This document shows, one piece after another, positions 1-7,389 of a stretch of DNA of 13,812 nt. The notes below the pieces were generated by a model, which ran no database searches, was not told where the DNA came from, and saw only the letters and a list, made by a program, of their open reading frames with translations. Each line of letters begins with the position of its first letter. The first letter of the stretch is position 1. Source of the DNA: Bacillota bacterium (GTDB lineage Bacteria > Bacillota > Clostridia > Lachnospirales > Lachnospiraceae); NCBI GenBank assembly GCA_023387655.1, contig JAEWHR010000232.1, positions 1 to 13,812 of the forward strand. Direction: 5' to 3'. The position numbers and the translations under genes were made by a program.

Positions 1-202
1 TCTCAGGATTAATTAACTATCATCTAAATTATTGACATCTTTTCGTTACTTTATTATTGTTAATATTTTAACATACGTATATATTCGTACCTGGAATTCA
101 ACATAGCATAACTCTCTTAGATTAACCTTAAAAAATAAAGCATTTTTAAAGTATATCTATATAATATTAAAAACGAAACAAATCACTTTTAAATACACAA
201 AA
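1..202. other. AT-rich intergenic stretch, no gene seen
   Basis: I see no open frame with a ribosome site here on either strand. A plus-strand TTGACA at 32-37 with a weak TATTGT 17 bp later could be a promoter by chance, but it points into the 3' end of minus-strand proS and no plus-strand gene follows. The stretch probably contains the far end of the spacer between proS and an unseen gene to the left. Confidence 0.5.
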
Positions 203-248
203 CAACTCCTCATTAGTGATTATTAATATTACTAAGAGGAGTTATTTT
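203..248 (-). terminator. Rho-independent terminator of proS
   Basis: The arms AACTCCTC (204-211) and GAGGAGTT (236-243) pair. The stem is extended by TTAGT (213-217) and ACTAA (231-235) with a single bulged A. On the minus strand the stem is followed by a T-rich run (TTGTTTTG). It lies about 30 bp past the proS stop codon. Because T-rich DNA also follows on the plus strand, it could act in both directions. Confidence 0.8.
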
Positions 249-278
249 GTTTTAAATGTTATCCAATCTTCTATTCAA

Positions 279-1991
279 TTACCCCTGCAATTCAGAAACC
301 AATTTCAATATACTTTCTACCGCTGTATCCATAGGCACCTTTAAAGTAAGGCTTTTATCTCTCGAAATGACTTCTAACACATTGTCTTTTATATTTCTTG
401 GACTAACCACTACTCTTATTGGTATACCAAGCAAGTCAGCATCTGAAAACATAATCCCAGCGCTTACTGTACGGTCATCGTAAATCACTTCTATACCATT
501 GTTTTGCAGTTCCTTGTAGAGCATATTCGCAAATTCCATAACATCTGAGTTATCTGAACGAACCGCACACAGATGCACCTGCCAAGGTGCAATTGACATC
601 GGCCAAATTGGACCAAATTCGTCATGATGTGCCTCACATACAGCCGCAGCAAGCCGGCCTATCCCAATACCATAACATCCCATAAGTGGGTGTCGAATAC
701 TACCATCCCTATCAGTATAAGTCATATTCATGGATTTTGTATATTTCGTGCCTAACTGAAATATATTTCCAACCTCTACTCCACGAGAAATTGTAATTGA
801 AGGTTTGCCGCAATGTGGGCATATGCCTCCCTCGTTTATTTTTGCAAAGTCATGAAACTCTACCTCACCGATATCGCGTTCCATATCCAAGCCAGTATAA
901 TGGTATGAACAAACATTGGAACCGCAAGAAAGGTTATTTGTTCCTGAAAGTGAATGATCATAGAGTACGATAAAATCACCCTTTAAATCATATGGACCTA
1001 TGAATCCCGCAGCGAGCCCACTTTCCTCAGTAATTATTGCCTGATGGATATCATACCCCAAATAGTTTACTAATTTTGTTTCATTTACTTCAATATCTCC
1101 ACGTATAAACAAAACGATATATTTATCATCCGAATTTCTTTGATATACTACTGCTTTACAAGTTCGGCTTTTTTCAGTGTTTAAAAAAGTGCAAAGCTCA
1201 TCGATTGTATTAATATTAGGTGTATGAACAAGCGTTAATTCTTGAGAAATGTTATCTCTTTTATTATGAATAATACTCTTTGCAGCTTCCATATTTGCAC
1301 GATACTCACAATCTTTGCATATAACTATTGAGTCTTCACCGATTGGAATTAAAAGCATAAATTCATGAGAAATACTGCCTCCCATCATTCCAGAATCAGA
1401 AGCTACCGATATCACTTCCGGTATTCCTACCCTCGCAAAAATACGATTATACGCATCAAAACAACGAGAATAATAATCTTCTAAATCTTCTTGGCTTGTA
1501 TGGAAAGAATAAGCATCTTTCATTGTAAACTCACGAACACGGATTAAGCCAGCTCTCGGACGGGCTTCATCGCGAAATTTGGTTTGTATTTGGTAAATCA
1601 TAAATGGATATTTTACGTAACTCTGCCCGTATTCACGTACAAGCTGAACAGCCGCTTCTTCATGTGTCATACCAAGAACAAGTGGATTTTTATTCCTATC
1701 ACTAAATCGAACAAGTTCTTGGCCGATACTATCGTATCTCCCGGATTCCTGCCACAATGATGCAGGCATAACTACTGGAAATTGAACTTCCTGTCCCTCA
1801 ATAGCATCCATTTCTTCTCGCATAATCTGTTCTATTTTACGCGTAATTCTTTTTAATGGCACAAAGGAAGTAAAGACACCATTTGCTACATACTTCATAT
1901 AGCCACCACGAACCATCAAAGCATGGCTATCAATCACACAGTCTGACGGTCTTTCTTTAAAACGATCTCCTACTAGTTTATCAAGTTTCAT
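279..1991 (-). CDS. proS: Prolyl-tRNA synthetase, bacterial type with editing domain
   Basis: Charges tRNA-Pro with proline in the cytoplasm, using ATP. The 570-residue protein has the class II synthetase layout. Motif 1 lies around 73-85 (VVMPASLWQESGR), a THEE proline/ATP-site stretch at 109-112, motif 2 around 139-164 (FRDEARPRAGLIRVREF), and motif 3 at 438-446 (GCYGIGIGR). The insertion editing domain, about 224-407, includes RGDIEVNETKL, which matches the lysine-bearing segment used by this family to clear mischarged Ala-tRNA. The anticodon-binding domain is about 468-570. The start is the ATG at 1991, preceded by GGAGGT with a 6-nt gap, and it opens with MKLDKLVGDRF as family members do. 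The frame stays open for 77 more codons upstream, but that DNA is the T-box leader. Extra cysteines (CKDC, CPHC and SCGSNVC) in the editing region may be metal-binding remnants; this is inferred. Confidence 0.97.
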   Translation of the reverse strand: MKLDKLVGDRFKERPSDCVIDSHALMVRGGYMKYVANGVFTSFVPLKRITRKIEQIMREEMDAIEGQEVQFPVVMPASLWQESGRYDSIGQELVRFSDRNKNPLVLGMTHEEAAVQLVREYGQSYVKYPFMIYQIQTKFRDEARPRAGLIRVREFTMKDAYSFHTSQEDLEDYYSRCFDAYNRIFARVGIPEVISVASDSGMMGGSISHEFMLLIPIGEDSIVICKDCEYRANMEAAKSIIHNKRDNISQELTLVHTPNINTIDELCTFLNTEKSRTCKAVVYQRNSDDKYIVLFIRGDIEVNETKLVNYLGYDIHQAIITEESGLAAGFIGPYDLKGDFIVLYDHSLSGTNNLSCGSNVCSYHYTGLDMERDIGEVEFHDFAKINEGGICPHCGKPSITISRGVEVGNIFQLGTKYTKSMNMTYTDRDGSIRHPLMGCYGIGIGRLAAAVCEAHHDEFGPIWPMSIAPWQVHLCAVRSDNSDVMEFANMLYKELQNNGIEVIYDDRTVSAGIMFSDADLLGIPIRVVVSPRNIKDNVLEVISRDKSLTLKVPMDTAVESILKLVSELQG

Positions 1992-1997
1992 TCCGAT

Positions 1998-2003
1998 ACC
2001 TCC
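1998..2003 (-). promoter_or_regulatory. Ribosome binding site fixing the proS start
   Basis: GGAGGT on the minus strand, 6 nt before the ATG at 1991. It lies after the T-box terminator, so translation starts only on transcripts that have read through. It decides against the longer open frame that begins at 2222. Confidence 0.9.
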
Positions 2004-2021
2004 ATTTTTGTTTTTGAATAC

Positions 2022-2056
2022 AAAAAAAGCCCCAAGTTGAAATATCAACTTAGGGC
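2022..2056 (-). terminator. T-box leader terminator (attenuator) of proS
   Basis: Minus strand: GCCCTAAGTTGA (2056-2045), loop TATT, TCAACTTGGGGC (2040-2029), then seven T residues (2028-2022). This is a 12-bp stem with a single mismatch or wobble and a perfect T tail. It sits between the T-box motif and the ribosome site, exactly where the leader's stop/go hairpin is expected. Confidence 0.95.
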
Positions 2057-2310
2057 GAACTATAATCATGTCCGCGGTACCACCTAAATTCGGATTATAT
2101 CCGCTCTCACAAGTACGAGGCATAATGCCCGATACTCTTTCTCTATGACGGGAGAACCCGGTGAAACTTACTGAGAAAATAAATTTTCCGTTCCGCACAC
2201 AGCTCAAAGATTGGTTCGGCATCTATCCTTTAAAGACTCACACCATCCGCCTTCTCTCTGACAAATTCAAGATACTTACTACTTCTTATCATAGCCTTTT
2301 GTATTCAGTT
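2022..2310 (-). promoter_or_regulatory. T-box riboswitch, proline-specific, controlling proS
   Basis: The RNA senses uncharged tRNA-Pro and allows proS transcription when proline charging is low. The minus strand contains the diagnostic T-box AGGTGGTACCGCGG (2085-2072), whose TGGT pairs with the free tRNA CCA end, followed by the terminator hairpin. Upstream, a Stem I can be drawn. The lower helix AAGA/TCTT and the upper helix GTATCT/AGATGC enclose an internal loop with AGTAGTAA on one side and CGAACCAA on the other. This places CCA, a proline codon, at 2214-2212 as the specifier. The conserved distal stretch GGTGTGAGTC is also present. The 5' end is inferred from the promoter, with a start near 2310. 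An open frame across the leader is accidental. Confidence 0.95.
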
Positions 2311-2316
2311 AGGCAG

Positions 2317-2345
2317 ATATTATCATAGATGCAAATGAATGTCAA
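2317..2345 (-). promoter_or_regulatory. Sigma-A-type promoter of proS
   Basis: Minus strand TTGACA (2345-2340), a spacer of exactly 17 bp, and TAATAT (2322-2317). It begins about 10 bp after the stop codon of the aldolase gene, so proS has its own transcription unit although both genes read the same way. The predicted start near 2310 fits the 5' side of T-box Stem I. Confidence 0.85.
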
Positions 2346-2355
2346 TGGGGGATTA

Positions 2356-3396
2356 CTACTTATGATACTCTTCAATATCAGCAAGCAAAGCATCTACATT
2401 CTCCACTCTCGTAGCCCAACTAGTACAAAAACGTACGGCATGATGGGTATCATCCACCTTAGCCCAAAAATTGTAGGAATACTTCTTTCCTAAGTAGTCT
2501 AATAAACTAACTGGTAAGATAGGAAATTGCTGATTCGTTCTAGAATCATAAAGGAACTGGTATCCCTTCTTTGCAAATGCATCGCGAATTCTCATTGCTT
2601 GTGTTATGGCATGCTCAGAGATTTCTTCATACAAATTATCTGTAAATAATGTTTCAAATTGTAAACCTAGGAGACGCCCTTTTGCTAACATTCCTCCACG
2701 AAGTTTGATATGATATCGAAAATCCTTTTGAATCGCTTCGTTTGATATAACAATAGCCTCACCAAACAATGCTCCAACTTTCGTTCCACCTATATAAAAC
2801 ACATCACAGTTTTCAGCAATATCTTTCAAACTCAAATCATTTCCCTCTGATGCTAAAGCATATCCTAATCTTGCACCATCGATAAACAGTGGTAAATCTA
2901 ACTCTTTACATACACTATAAAGCTCCATTAATTCGTCTTTATGATAAGTGGTTCCATTCTCCGTTGGATGTGAGATATATACCATACCAGGTTGTACCAC
3001 ATGCTCATGACTAGAATCTGCCCAGTGCTCGTCGTAATACTCTCTCACTTGCTTCGCTGTGATTTTACCATCTTCACTAGCAAGAGGTAATACCTTATGT
3101 CCTGTTGCTTCAATAGCTCCAGTTTCATGGCAGTTAATGTGACCTGTATTCGCAGATATAACTCCTTGATGCGGTCTTAAGACAGAACTGATTACTGTTG
3201 CATTGGCTTGCGTTCCACCTACCAAAAAATGCACTGCCAGATTTTCATTACCACAGGCTTTTTTAATTAACTCTCGAGCATGCTCACAATATGGATCTTC
3301 TCCATATCCTTGGGTTTGATCCATATTAGTGGAGACTAGTCTTTCAAGAATCTTTGGATGTGCACCTTCTGTATAATCTGATTCAAATCGTATCAT
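2356..3396 (-). CDS. ltaE: Low-specificity L-threonine aldolase-like PLP enzyme (beta-eliminating lyase family)
   Basis: A fold-type I pyridoxal-phosphate enzyme, expected to split threonine or allo-threonine into glycine and acetaldehyde in the cytoplasm. Visible marks in the 346-residue protein are the phosphate-binding GGTQAN (60-65), a histidine cluster GHINCHETGA (85-94), the cofactor-holding FIDGARLG (171-178) and the Schiff-base lysine in YIGGTKVGALFG (Lys206). Length fits the family. The start is ATG 3396, with AAAGGAGA just upstream. An earlier ATG at 3444 has no ribosome site and overlaps the -10 box, so the 16 extra residues are not real. GGTK replaces the SxSK seen in E. coli LtaE, so this is the Firmicutes-type branch. 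True substrate preference (threonine, phenylserine or another beta-hydroxy amino acid) cannot be read from sequence. Confidence 0.85.
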   Translation of the reverse strand: MIRFESDYTEGAHPKILERLVSTNMDQTQGYGEDPYCEHARELIKKACGNENLAVHFLVGGTQANATVISSVLRPHQGVISANTGHINCHETGAIEATGHKVLPLASEDGKITAKQVREYYDEHWADSSHEHVVQPGMVYISHPTENGTTYHKDELMELYSVCKELDLPLFIDGARLGYALASEGNDLSLKDIAENCDVFYIGGTKVGALFGEAIVISNEAIQKDFRYHIKLRGGMLAKGRLLGLQFETLFTDNLYEEISEHAITQAMRIRDAFAKKGYQFLYDSRTNQQFPILPVSLLDYLGKKYSYNFWAKVDDTHHAVRFCTSWATRVENVDALLADIEEYHK

Positions 3397-3402
3397 ATCG
3401 TC

Positions 3403-3409
3403 TCTCCTT
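3403..3409 (-). promoter_or_regulatory. Ribosome binding site fixing the aldolase start
   Basis: AAGGAGA on the minus strand, about 6 nt before ATG 3396. Neither upstream in-frame ATG (3444, 3432) has a comparable site. Confidence 0.8.
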
Positions 3410-3442
3410 TTTATACCTTTATCCTCATTCATTATCTGATAC

Positions 3443-3471
3443 ATTATAACAAACTATATCAAAACGAACAA
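3443..3471 (-). promoter_or_regulatory. Sigma-A-type promoter of the aldolase gene
   Basis: Minus strand TTGTTC (3471-3466), a 17-bp spacer and a consensus TATAAT (3448-3443). Transcription would start near 3436, giving a leader of about 40 nt to ATG 3396. This rules out the longer reading frame starting inside the -10 box. Confidence 0.8.
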
Positions 3472-3602
3472 ACAATATTTCCATTGTTCTTTCCATCTTT
3501 TATGGCTTGAGATACATCAATAAAGTTTAAGTCGGCTTCTTGTTTCTCGATATTATCGTCTCTTTCAGATTGTGAGATAAATGAGAAGTAGTAATCAATC
3601 AA
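3459..3602 (-). pseudogene. Possible decayed coding fragment, unknown family
   Basis: From a TTG at 3602 the minus strand is open for 47 codons to TGA at 3459. The frame stays open further upstream, to about 3635, without an ATG. The second half reads like a real soluble protein (acidic and polar, with QEADLNFIDVSQAIKDGKN), while the upstream part is hydrophobic and tyrosine-rich. No ribosome site precedes the TTG, and a terminator lies directly upstream. The best reading is the C-terminal remnant of a lost gene. I do not recognise the family, and a chance open frame is possible. Confidence 0.3.
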
Positions 3603-3634
3603 GTATATAATATGATAATTATTAACAATGACAT

Positions 3635-3675
3635 AAAAAAGACGAATCTAGAATTTTATCTAAATCCGCCTTTTT
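3635..3675 (-). terminator. Rho-independent terminator of the permease gene
   Basis: Minus strand GGCGGATTTAGA (3670-3659), a 6-nt loop, TCTAGATTCGTC (3652-3641), then a run of T residues. This is a 12-bp stem including several G-T pairs. It lies about 35 bp past the permease stop codon. The plus strand also ends in T residues, so it may be bidirectional. Confidence 0.8.
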
Positions 3676-3704
3676 GCGACCCATTATTATAATGCTTTAT
3701 CAGA

Positions 3705-4973
3705 TTAACGATAAATAACCCAAATAAGTACATAACCAATCCATACTGCCATTAATGTAAATGGAACACCAATTCTCATAAAGTCTCTGGTTTTAACCTC
3801 ATATCCATCTTTACGTAGAATACCAATCGCTGTGATATTAGCAGATGCACCAATTGGTGTTAAATTGCCACCTAACGTTGCACCTATTAATAAACCAAAG
3901 TAAAGAACATAAGGCTCTACATTCATCATAGTAGCGATAGAGCTTACAACTGGAAGCATTGTTGCTACATAAGGAATATTATCTATAAATGCCGAGAATA
4001 TAACAGAAGCAAATACGAGTAAAGTATAAACGATAAAGACATTATCGCCAGCAATAAGAACGAAATATTCACTGATTTTTTTAATTACACCAGCTTCTGT
4101 AATTCCTGCTATCACAACAAATAAACCTGTTAATAATAAAAGTGTTTGATAGTCTATTCCCTTCAAAGCTTCTATTGCTGAAGTAAAATTACGATTCTTA
4201 ATATAAGACCATAGGATGCCAACTAAGAAGAAACTTACGCAAATGATACCATTTGTAATAGCTGGCTTTTGTGTTATAAAAGAAGCCAATATTAAAGAAA
4301 TTACAGTACCACATAGTAAGATCGTTGGGACAAAATCAGTTACCTTAGTAAGTTCTTTCACAGTGACCGGTTGTTTTTCTTTTCTAAATAACCATATTAA
4401 GACTGTAAGGGTTGCGAGTGCACCAACTTCTACTACCCAAAATATACCAAGTTTCCCATTCATAAAAAAGAAATCTAAGAAATCCATCTTTGCATAATTA
4501 CCAAGTAAGATTGAAGTAGTATCTCCTACTAAAGTAGCCGCACCTTGAAGATTTGAAGATACTGCTATACTAATTAATACTGGAACTGGAGATATTTTTA
4601 CTCTCTTTGAAATCGCAAGTCCGACTGGTGCAACCATTAATACTGTTGCAACATTATCAACAAATGCTGAGATGATACCAGCAAAAAAGGATAATACCAC
4701 AACTGCAAAACATACGTTTGGAACCTTACGTATTAGCAAGTCCGACAATAATGCGGGCATTTTTGATTCAATAAATAAAGAAACAGTTCCCATCGTACCA
4801 GCAATCATTAATATAACATTAAAATCTATCGAAGGGAAAATCTTCGTTACTGGAAGTATACCTATTACAACAAATAAAAATGCTGAAACTAATGCAACAA
4901 TATAACGATACTTAGACAAGCTAAGCATTAAAGCATATGTAATAATGAATAAAACTAAAGCTGTTATTAACAT
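3705..4973 (-). CDS. ArsB/NhaD/SLC13-type ion transporter superfamily permease
   Basis: An integral membrane protein of 422 residues with about ten or more hydrophobic segments, built as two related halves. Each half has a conserved membrane motif: SAFVDNVATVLMVAPV starting at 102, and SAFIDNIPYVATMLPVV starting at 327. These are followed by NLQGAATLVGDTTS (141-154) and GGNLTPIGASAN (368-379). Such paired SAFxDN and GGNLTPIGAS motifs are typical of the ArsB, NhaD and CitM/SLC13 families. The transported species (arsenite, sodium/proton exchange, or a carboxylate anion) cannot be decided, and no arsenic gene is visible nearby. The ATG at 4973 follows GGAGG at 4 nt. The gene stands alone with its own terminator and a long 5' region. 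Confidence 0.85.
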   Translation of the reverse strand: MLITALVLFIITYALMLSLSKYRYIVALVSAFLFVVIGILPVTKIFPSIDFNVILMIAGTMGTVSLFIESKMPALLSDLLIRKVPNVCFAVVVLSFFAGIISAFVDNVATVLMVAPVGLAISKRVKISPVPVLISIAVSSNLQGAATLVGDTTSILLGNYAKMDFLDFFFMNGKLGIFWVVEVGALATLTVLIWLFRKEKQPVTVKELTKVTDFVPTILLCGTVISLILASFITQKPAITNGIICVSFFLVGILWSYIKNRNFTSAIEALKGIDYQTLLLLTGLFVVIAGITEAGVIKKISEYFVLIAGDNVFIVYTLLVFASVIFSAFIDNIPYVATMLPVVSSIATMMNVEPYVLYFGLLIGATLGGNLTPIGASANITAIGILRKDGYEVKTRDFMRIGVPFTLMAVWIGYVLIWVIYR

Positions 4974-5470
4974 TTTACCTCCATAATCATTCGTGTTATT
5001 TTGAATCTAAGTAATTTATTACTTCATTGATAAGTAAAGTAAAACTCTTAATTTCCTTTAGTGCAACAACTAAGCAATTGCACCATCAGCTTTTCCATCT
5101 GTTTTTTTCTTTGACTTAACTTATATGTTGTTACTTATTACTACTTTTAAGCTTTTAATTCTCTTTCAAGCTAAAAATTCACTTTCAAGAAATAGTACTA
5201 TAATCACTAGACTATTCTTTTGAAGGAGCTCCTCTGCTACAGAGAATAAATCACCTCACTTTTTTAATATTACTTAGTTATGCTCCTGTATTGTAAAGGC
5301 ATTTTATACTTATGATTAATTAATTATAAAAAACCTTTTCTCAATATATATTTTACTATATGTAATAAATGGTATCAACATGATTCGACGCTTTCTGCTA
5401 TTTCTGAACAAAATATTAACATCATTAATCTTCTCTAAATGGAATTAAAGATAAAAAGGAATAAATATAA
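4974..5470 (-). other. Long gene-free leader/spacer with hairpins, upstream of the permease
   Basis: About 500 bp with no convincing gene. On the minus strand, heading into the permease, three hairpins stand out. One is a long imperfect stem (5226-5211 with 5196-5182, two 7-bp helices and an internal loop). One is a compact CTCTG/CAGAG hairpin (5244-5232) joined to a GGAGCTCC palindrome. One is a GTGCAA/TTGCAC stem with an 11-nt loop (5083-5061). No poly-T terminator follows the last hairpin. The arrangement could be a structured regulatory leader. It does not match the T-box, lysine, M-box, fluoride, c-di-GMP or ydaO consensus that I can recall. I cannot place a confident promoter. Confidence 0.4.
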
Positions 5471-5501
5471 AAAGAAACAAGTTATCTCATTTGATAACTT
5501 G
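5471..5501 (-). terminator. Rho-independent terminator of the DUF2500 gene
   Basis: Minus strand CAAGTTATC (5501-5493), a 6-nt loop and GATAACTTG (5486-5478), followed by TTTCTTTTT. The 9-bp stem is perfect and lies about 45 bp past the stop codon. Confidence 0.85.
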
Positions 5502-5546
5502 CTTAACTTCATAAACTTTTATATCATTATTCAAAAAAATTCATTC

Positions 5547-5933
5547 CTATCTCATTCTTTCAAATGATAAAAATCTAGTTCCCTGAAATGTTAGTTTTCC
5601 GAAATCTCCTTCTACTAACAATCCAAAGTCCTGTCCATCTACACCAAGCTCTAAACGGTCGCCACTTTCAAACTGAAAGGTAACATAATAATAATCAGAA
5701 TAAGTCGTATGTGAACTATGATTCATGTTATGATGAGTATGACGAGAAGTACTCATTCGCTTTGTTACCACCGTAGCATCTACTGTTAATCGAGGTGAAT
5801 TATTATTTTTATGCCAACGTTTTGCATTCATTATTAGCGTATATATAATTATTCCAAGTATTAAGAAAAACACAATAGTAAAAATTGAAAAAAATCCCCC
5901 AAACATACCACCATACTCAAATGGTTGAAACAT
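5547..5933 (-). CDS. DUF2500 domain membrane-anchored protein
   Basis: A 128-residue protein with one hydrophobic helix at about 12-34, a basic stop (KRWHKNN), and a C-terminal domain from about 48. That domain has the DUF2500 pattern: a DATVVTKR strand, YYYVTFQFESGDRLELGV, and the closing GKLTFQGTRFLSFERM. The function of the family is unknown, and the soluble part could face either side of the membrane. A loop at 64-78 carries five histidines and a methionine (RHTHHNMNHSSH) in a place that is variable in the family, which might bind metal; this is speculation. The ATG at 5933 has GAGGG at 7 nt. The gene is single and divergent from the recombinase gene. A weak promoter (TTGAAC, 18 bp, TATAAA at 5963-5958) is possible. 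Confidence 0.85.
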   Translation of the reverse strand: MFQPFEYGGMFGGFFSIFTIVFFLILGIIIYTLIMNAKRWHKNNNSPRLTVDATVVTKRMSTSRHTHHNMNHSSHTTYSDYYYVTFQFESGDRLELGVDGQDFGLLVEGDFGKLTFQGTRFLSFERMR

Positions 5934-6045
5934 AAGTTATCCCTCACTTTTCTTTCCTTTATAGTCCTTATCAATATCATAGTTCAATCTAATCTAATTT
6001 TATGACAATTCTGTGTTAGATGGAATCTCAATCGAACCTGCTTCA

Positions 6046-6074
6046 TTGATTCAAACATATAAATATGTTACAAT
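6046..6074 (+). promoter_or_regulatory. Candidate promoter of the tyrosine recombinase gene
   Basis: TTGATT (6046-6051), a 17-bp spacer and TACAAT (6069-6074). The spacer holds a perfect 6-bp inverted repeat, ACATAT-AA-ATATGT (6055-6068), which could be an operator but is made of AT-rich sequence. The leader to the ATG would be about 85 nt. A second TTGTCA at 6098-6103 lacks a good -10 box. Confidence 0.5.
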
Positions 6075-6167
6075 TATGGTAGTACAATTAATTCTTCTTG
6101 TCAAAGGTTACTATTAAAAAAGTTTATTTACTTACAAAATATACATTAGAAATAGAGGGATACATAG

Positions 6168-7223
6168 ATGGAAAAAGAAACTTATCATCAAAAAAAAGCA
6201 AAGGAAAATATCTTAAAATTAAGGGAGCTTTTAACCCAATTACCACCTTGGTTAAAAGACTTTTTCCGTGGAATTGAGCAATCAACAGAGCCAAGAACAA
6301 GAATTGCTTATGCCATTGACTTGCAGACTTTCTTAGAATTTTTACAGTCTCATAACCCAAGCTTTAAAGAGCACTCAATTAAAGCAATACCAAGAGATAT
6401 TTTAAGTCAGTTAAAGTCAAGTGACATTGAAGAATATTTAGAATATCTAAAGTTTTATAAAAATGCGGAAGGAAAAGAGTTTATCAATAATGACCGTGCA
6501 ATCAAACGTAAACTCTCTACACTACGTACAATGTATCACTACTATCATAAGAATAAGATTATTGATGAAAACCCAGTACTTCAAGTTGATATGCCTAAGA
6601 TTCATGAGAAGGCGATTGTTCGCCTTGACGTCAATGAGGTTGCTGAATTATTAGATGTTGTCGAAACAGGAAGTAAACTAACCGATACTCAAAAGGTATT
6701 TCATGAAAAGAACAAAGTCCGTGATCTAGCGTTAATGACTTTATTACTTGGTACCGGTATCCGTGTCTCTGAGTGTGTTGGTCTTGACTTAACTGACGTT
6801 GACTTTGATAACGACCGTATCAAAGTTATTCGAAAGGGTGGTTATGAATCCTATGTTTACTTTGGAGAAGAAGTCAGGGAGGCACTCCTCTCCTATATGG
6901 ACGAACGTGTTCAAATTATTGCTTTGGATGGTCATGAAAATGCTCTTTTTCTATCATCAAGAAGAAGCCGTATTAGTGTTCGTAGTGTCGAAGTATTAGT
7001 TAAGAAATATGCAAGAACAGTCACCACACTAAAGAAAATCACACCGCATAAGCTAAGAAGTACTTATGGTACCTCGCTTTATCAGGAAACCGGTGATATT
7101 TACCTAGTTGCCGACGTCTTAGGTCACCGTGATGTAAATACGACGAAGAAGCACTATGCTGCTATTGAGGATGAGAGAAGACGAAGCGCTAGAGATAAGG
7201 TGAAATTAAGGGAAAAGATGTAG
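6168..7223 (+). CDS. XerS-like tyrosine recombinase
   Basis: A site-specific recombinase of the phage-integrase/Xer family. The 351-residue protein has an N-terminal SAM-like core-binding domain (about 35-130, with the RTRIAYAIDLQTFLEFL arm) and a C-terminal catalytic domain (about 150-345). All active-site residues are present: Arg199 (GTGIRVSE), Lys223 (RKGG), His294 and Arg297 (HKLR), His320 (LGHRD) and the nucleophile Tyr330 (KKHYAAI). Length and the long N-terminal region match XerS, the single-protein chromosome dimer resolvase of some Firmicutes, better than the roughly 300-residue XerC/XerD pair. The ATG at 6168 follows GAGGGA at about 8 nt. It is followed by a strong terminator and a repeat-rich accessory region. 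It may resolve chromosome dimers, or it may serve the neighbouring element. I saw no convincing dif site. Confidence 0.88.
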   Translation: MEKETYHQKKAKENILKLRELLTQLPPWLKDFFRGIEQSTEPRTRIAYAIDLQTFLEFLQSHNPSFKEHSIKAIPRDILSQLKSSDIEEYLEYLKFYKNAEGKEFINNDRAIKRKLSTLRTMYHYYHKNKIIDENPVLQVDMPKIHEKAIVRLDVNEVAELLDVVETGSKLTDTQKVFHEKNKVRDLALMTLLLGTGIRVSECVGLDLTDVDFDNDRIKVIRKGGYESYVYFGEEVREALLSYMDERVQIIALDGHENALFLSSRRSRISVRSVEVLVKKYARTVTTLKKITPHKLRSTYGTSLYQETGDIYLVADVLGHRDVNTTKKHYAAIEDERRRSARDKVKLREKM

Positions 7224-7243
7224 GTAAATATCTTCTCCGCTAC

Positions 7244-7272
7244 AAATAACTGAAAAAAATTTTTAGTTATTT
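7244..7272. repeat. Inverted repeat AAATAACT/AGTTATTT (left copy)
   Basis: AAATAACT (7244-7251) and AGTTATTT (7265-7272) pair. The pairing continues through an A-run/T-run with one bulged G. The right half, AAAAATTTTTAGTTATT (7255-7271, 17 bp), recurs exactly at 13473-13489, where the two arms appear in the opposite order. It begins about 20 bp past the recombinase stop codon and could fold as an RNA hairpin. Confidence 0.7.
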
Positions 7273-7282
7273 CTAATGAAAA

Positions 7283-7351
7283 AATGTACTTTATTTCACG
7301 GAAAACTAAAAAAATAATTATTGCTTTTTTAAGCAAATAATGTACTTTATT
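7283..7351 (+). repeat. Two copies of the 13-bp motif AATGTACTTTATT
   Basis: Identical 13-mers at 7283-7295 and 7339-7351, 56 bp apart start to start. Variants of the same motif occur six more times at 13304-13577, upstream of the ABC operon. There is no coding frame here. The motif could be a protein-binding repeat or part of a dispersed intergenic element; this is inferred. Confidence 0.7.
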
Positions 7352-7356
7352 AGCAT

Positions 7357-7389
7357 AAAATGCACCCACAACAAATGTGAGTGCATTTT
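7357..7389 (+). terminator. Terminator hairpin after the recombinase gene
   Basis: AAAATGCACCCACA (7357-7370) pairs with TGTGAGTGCATTTT (7376-7389): 14 bp with one mismatch and a 5-nt loop, with A and T tracts at the ends. It can stop plus-strand transcripts from the recombinase and minus-strand transcripts of the zinc-ribbon remnant. A related GCACTCA/TGAGTGC hairpin is at 13592-13618, and a right half only at about 7991-8004. Confidence 0.75.

Noticed and set aside
1992..2222. 77-codon N-terminal extension of proS
   Set aside because: It is the T-box leader RNA with terminator and T-box motif; the ribosome site and family start are at 1991.
3397..3444. 16-codon N-terminal extension of the aldolase
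   Set aside because: No ribosome site, and its ATG overlaps the -10 box of the promoter; ATG 3396 has a good site.
4216..4905. Plus-strand open frames inside the permease gene (4216-4497 and 4672-4905)
   Set aside because: Antisense shadows of a hydrophobic gene, without ribosome sites.
6098..6128. TTGTCA as the -35 box of the recombinase promoter
   Set aside because: No acceptable -10 box 16-18 bp later; the upstream TTGATT/TACAAT pair is better.
6124..7369. Open frames on the opposite strand or other frames across the recombinase gene (6124-6360, 6463-6654, 6799-6999, 7154-7369)
   Set aside because: Shadows of the recombinase gene or AT-rich flanks, with no ribosome sites or domain features.
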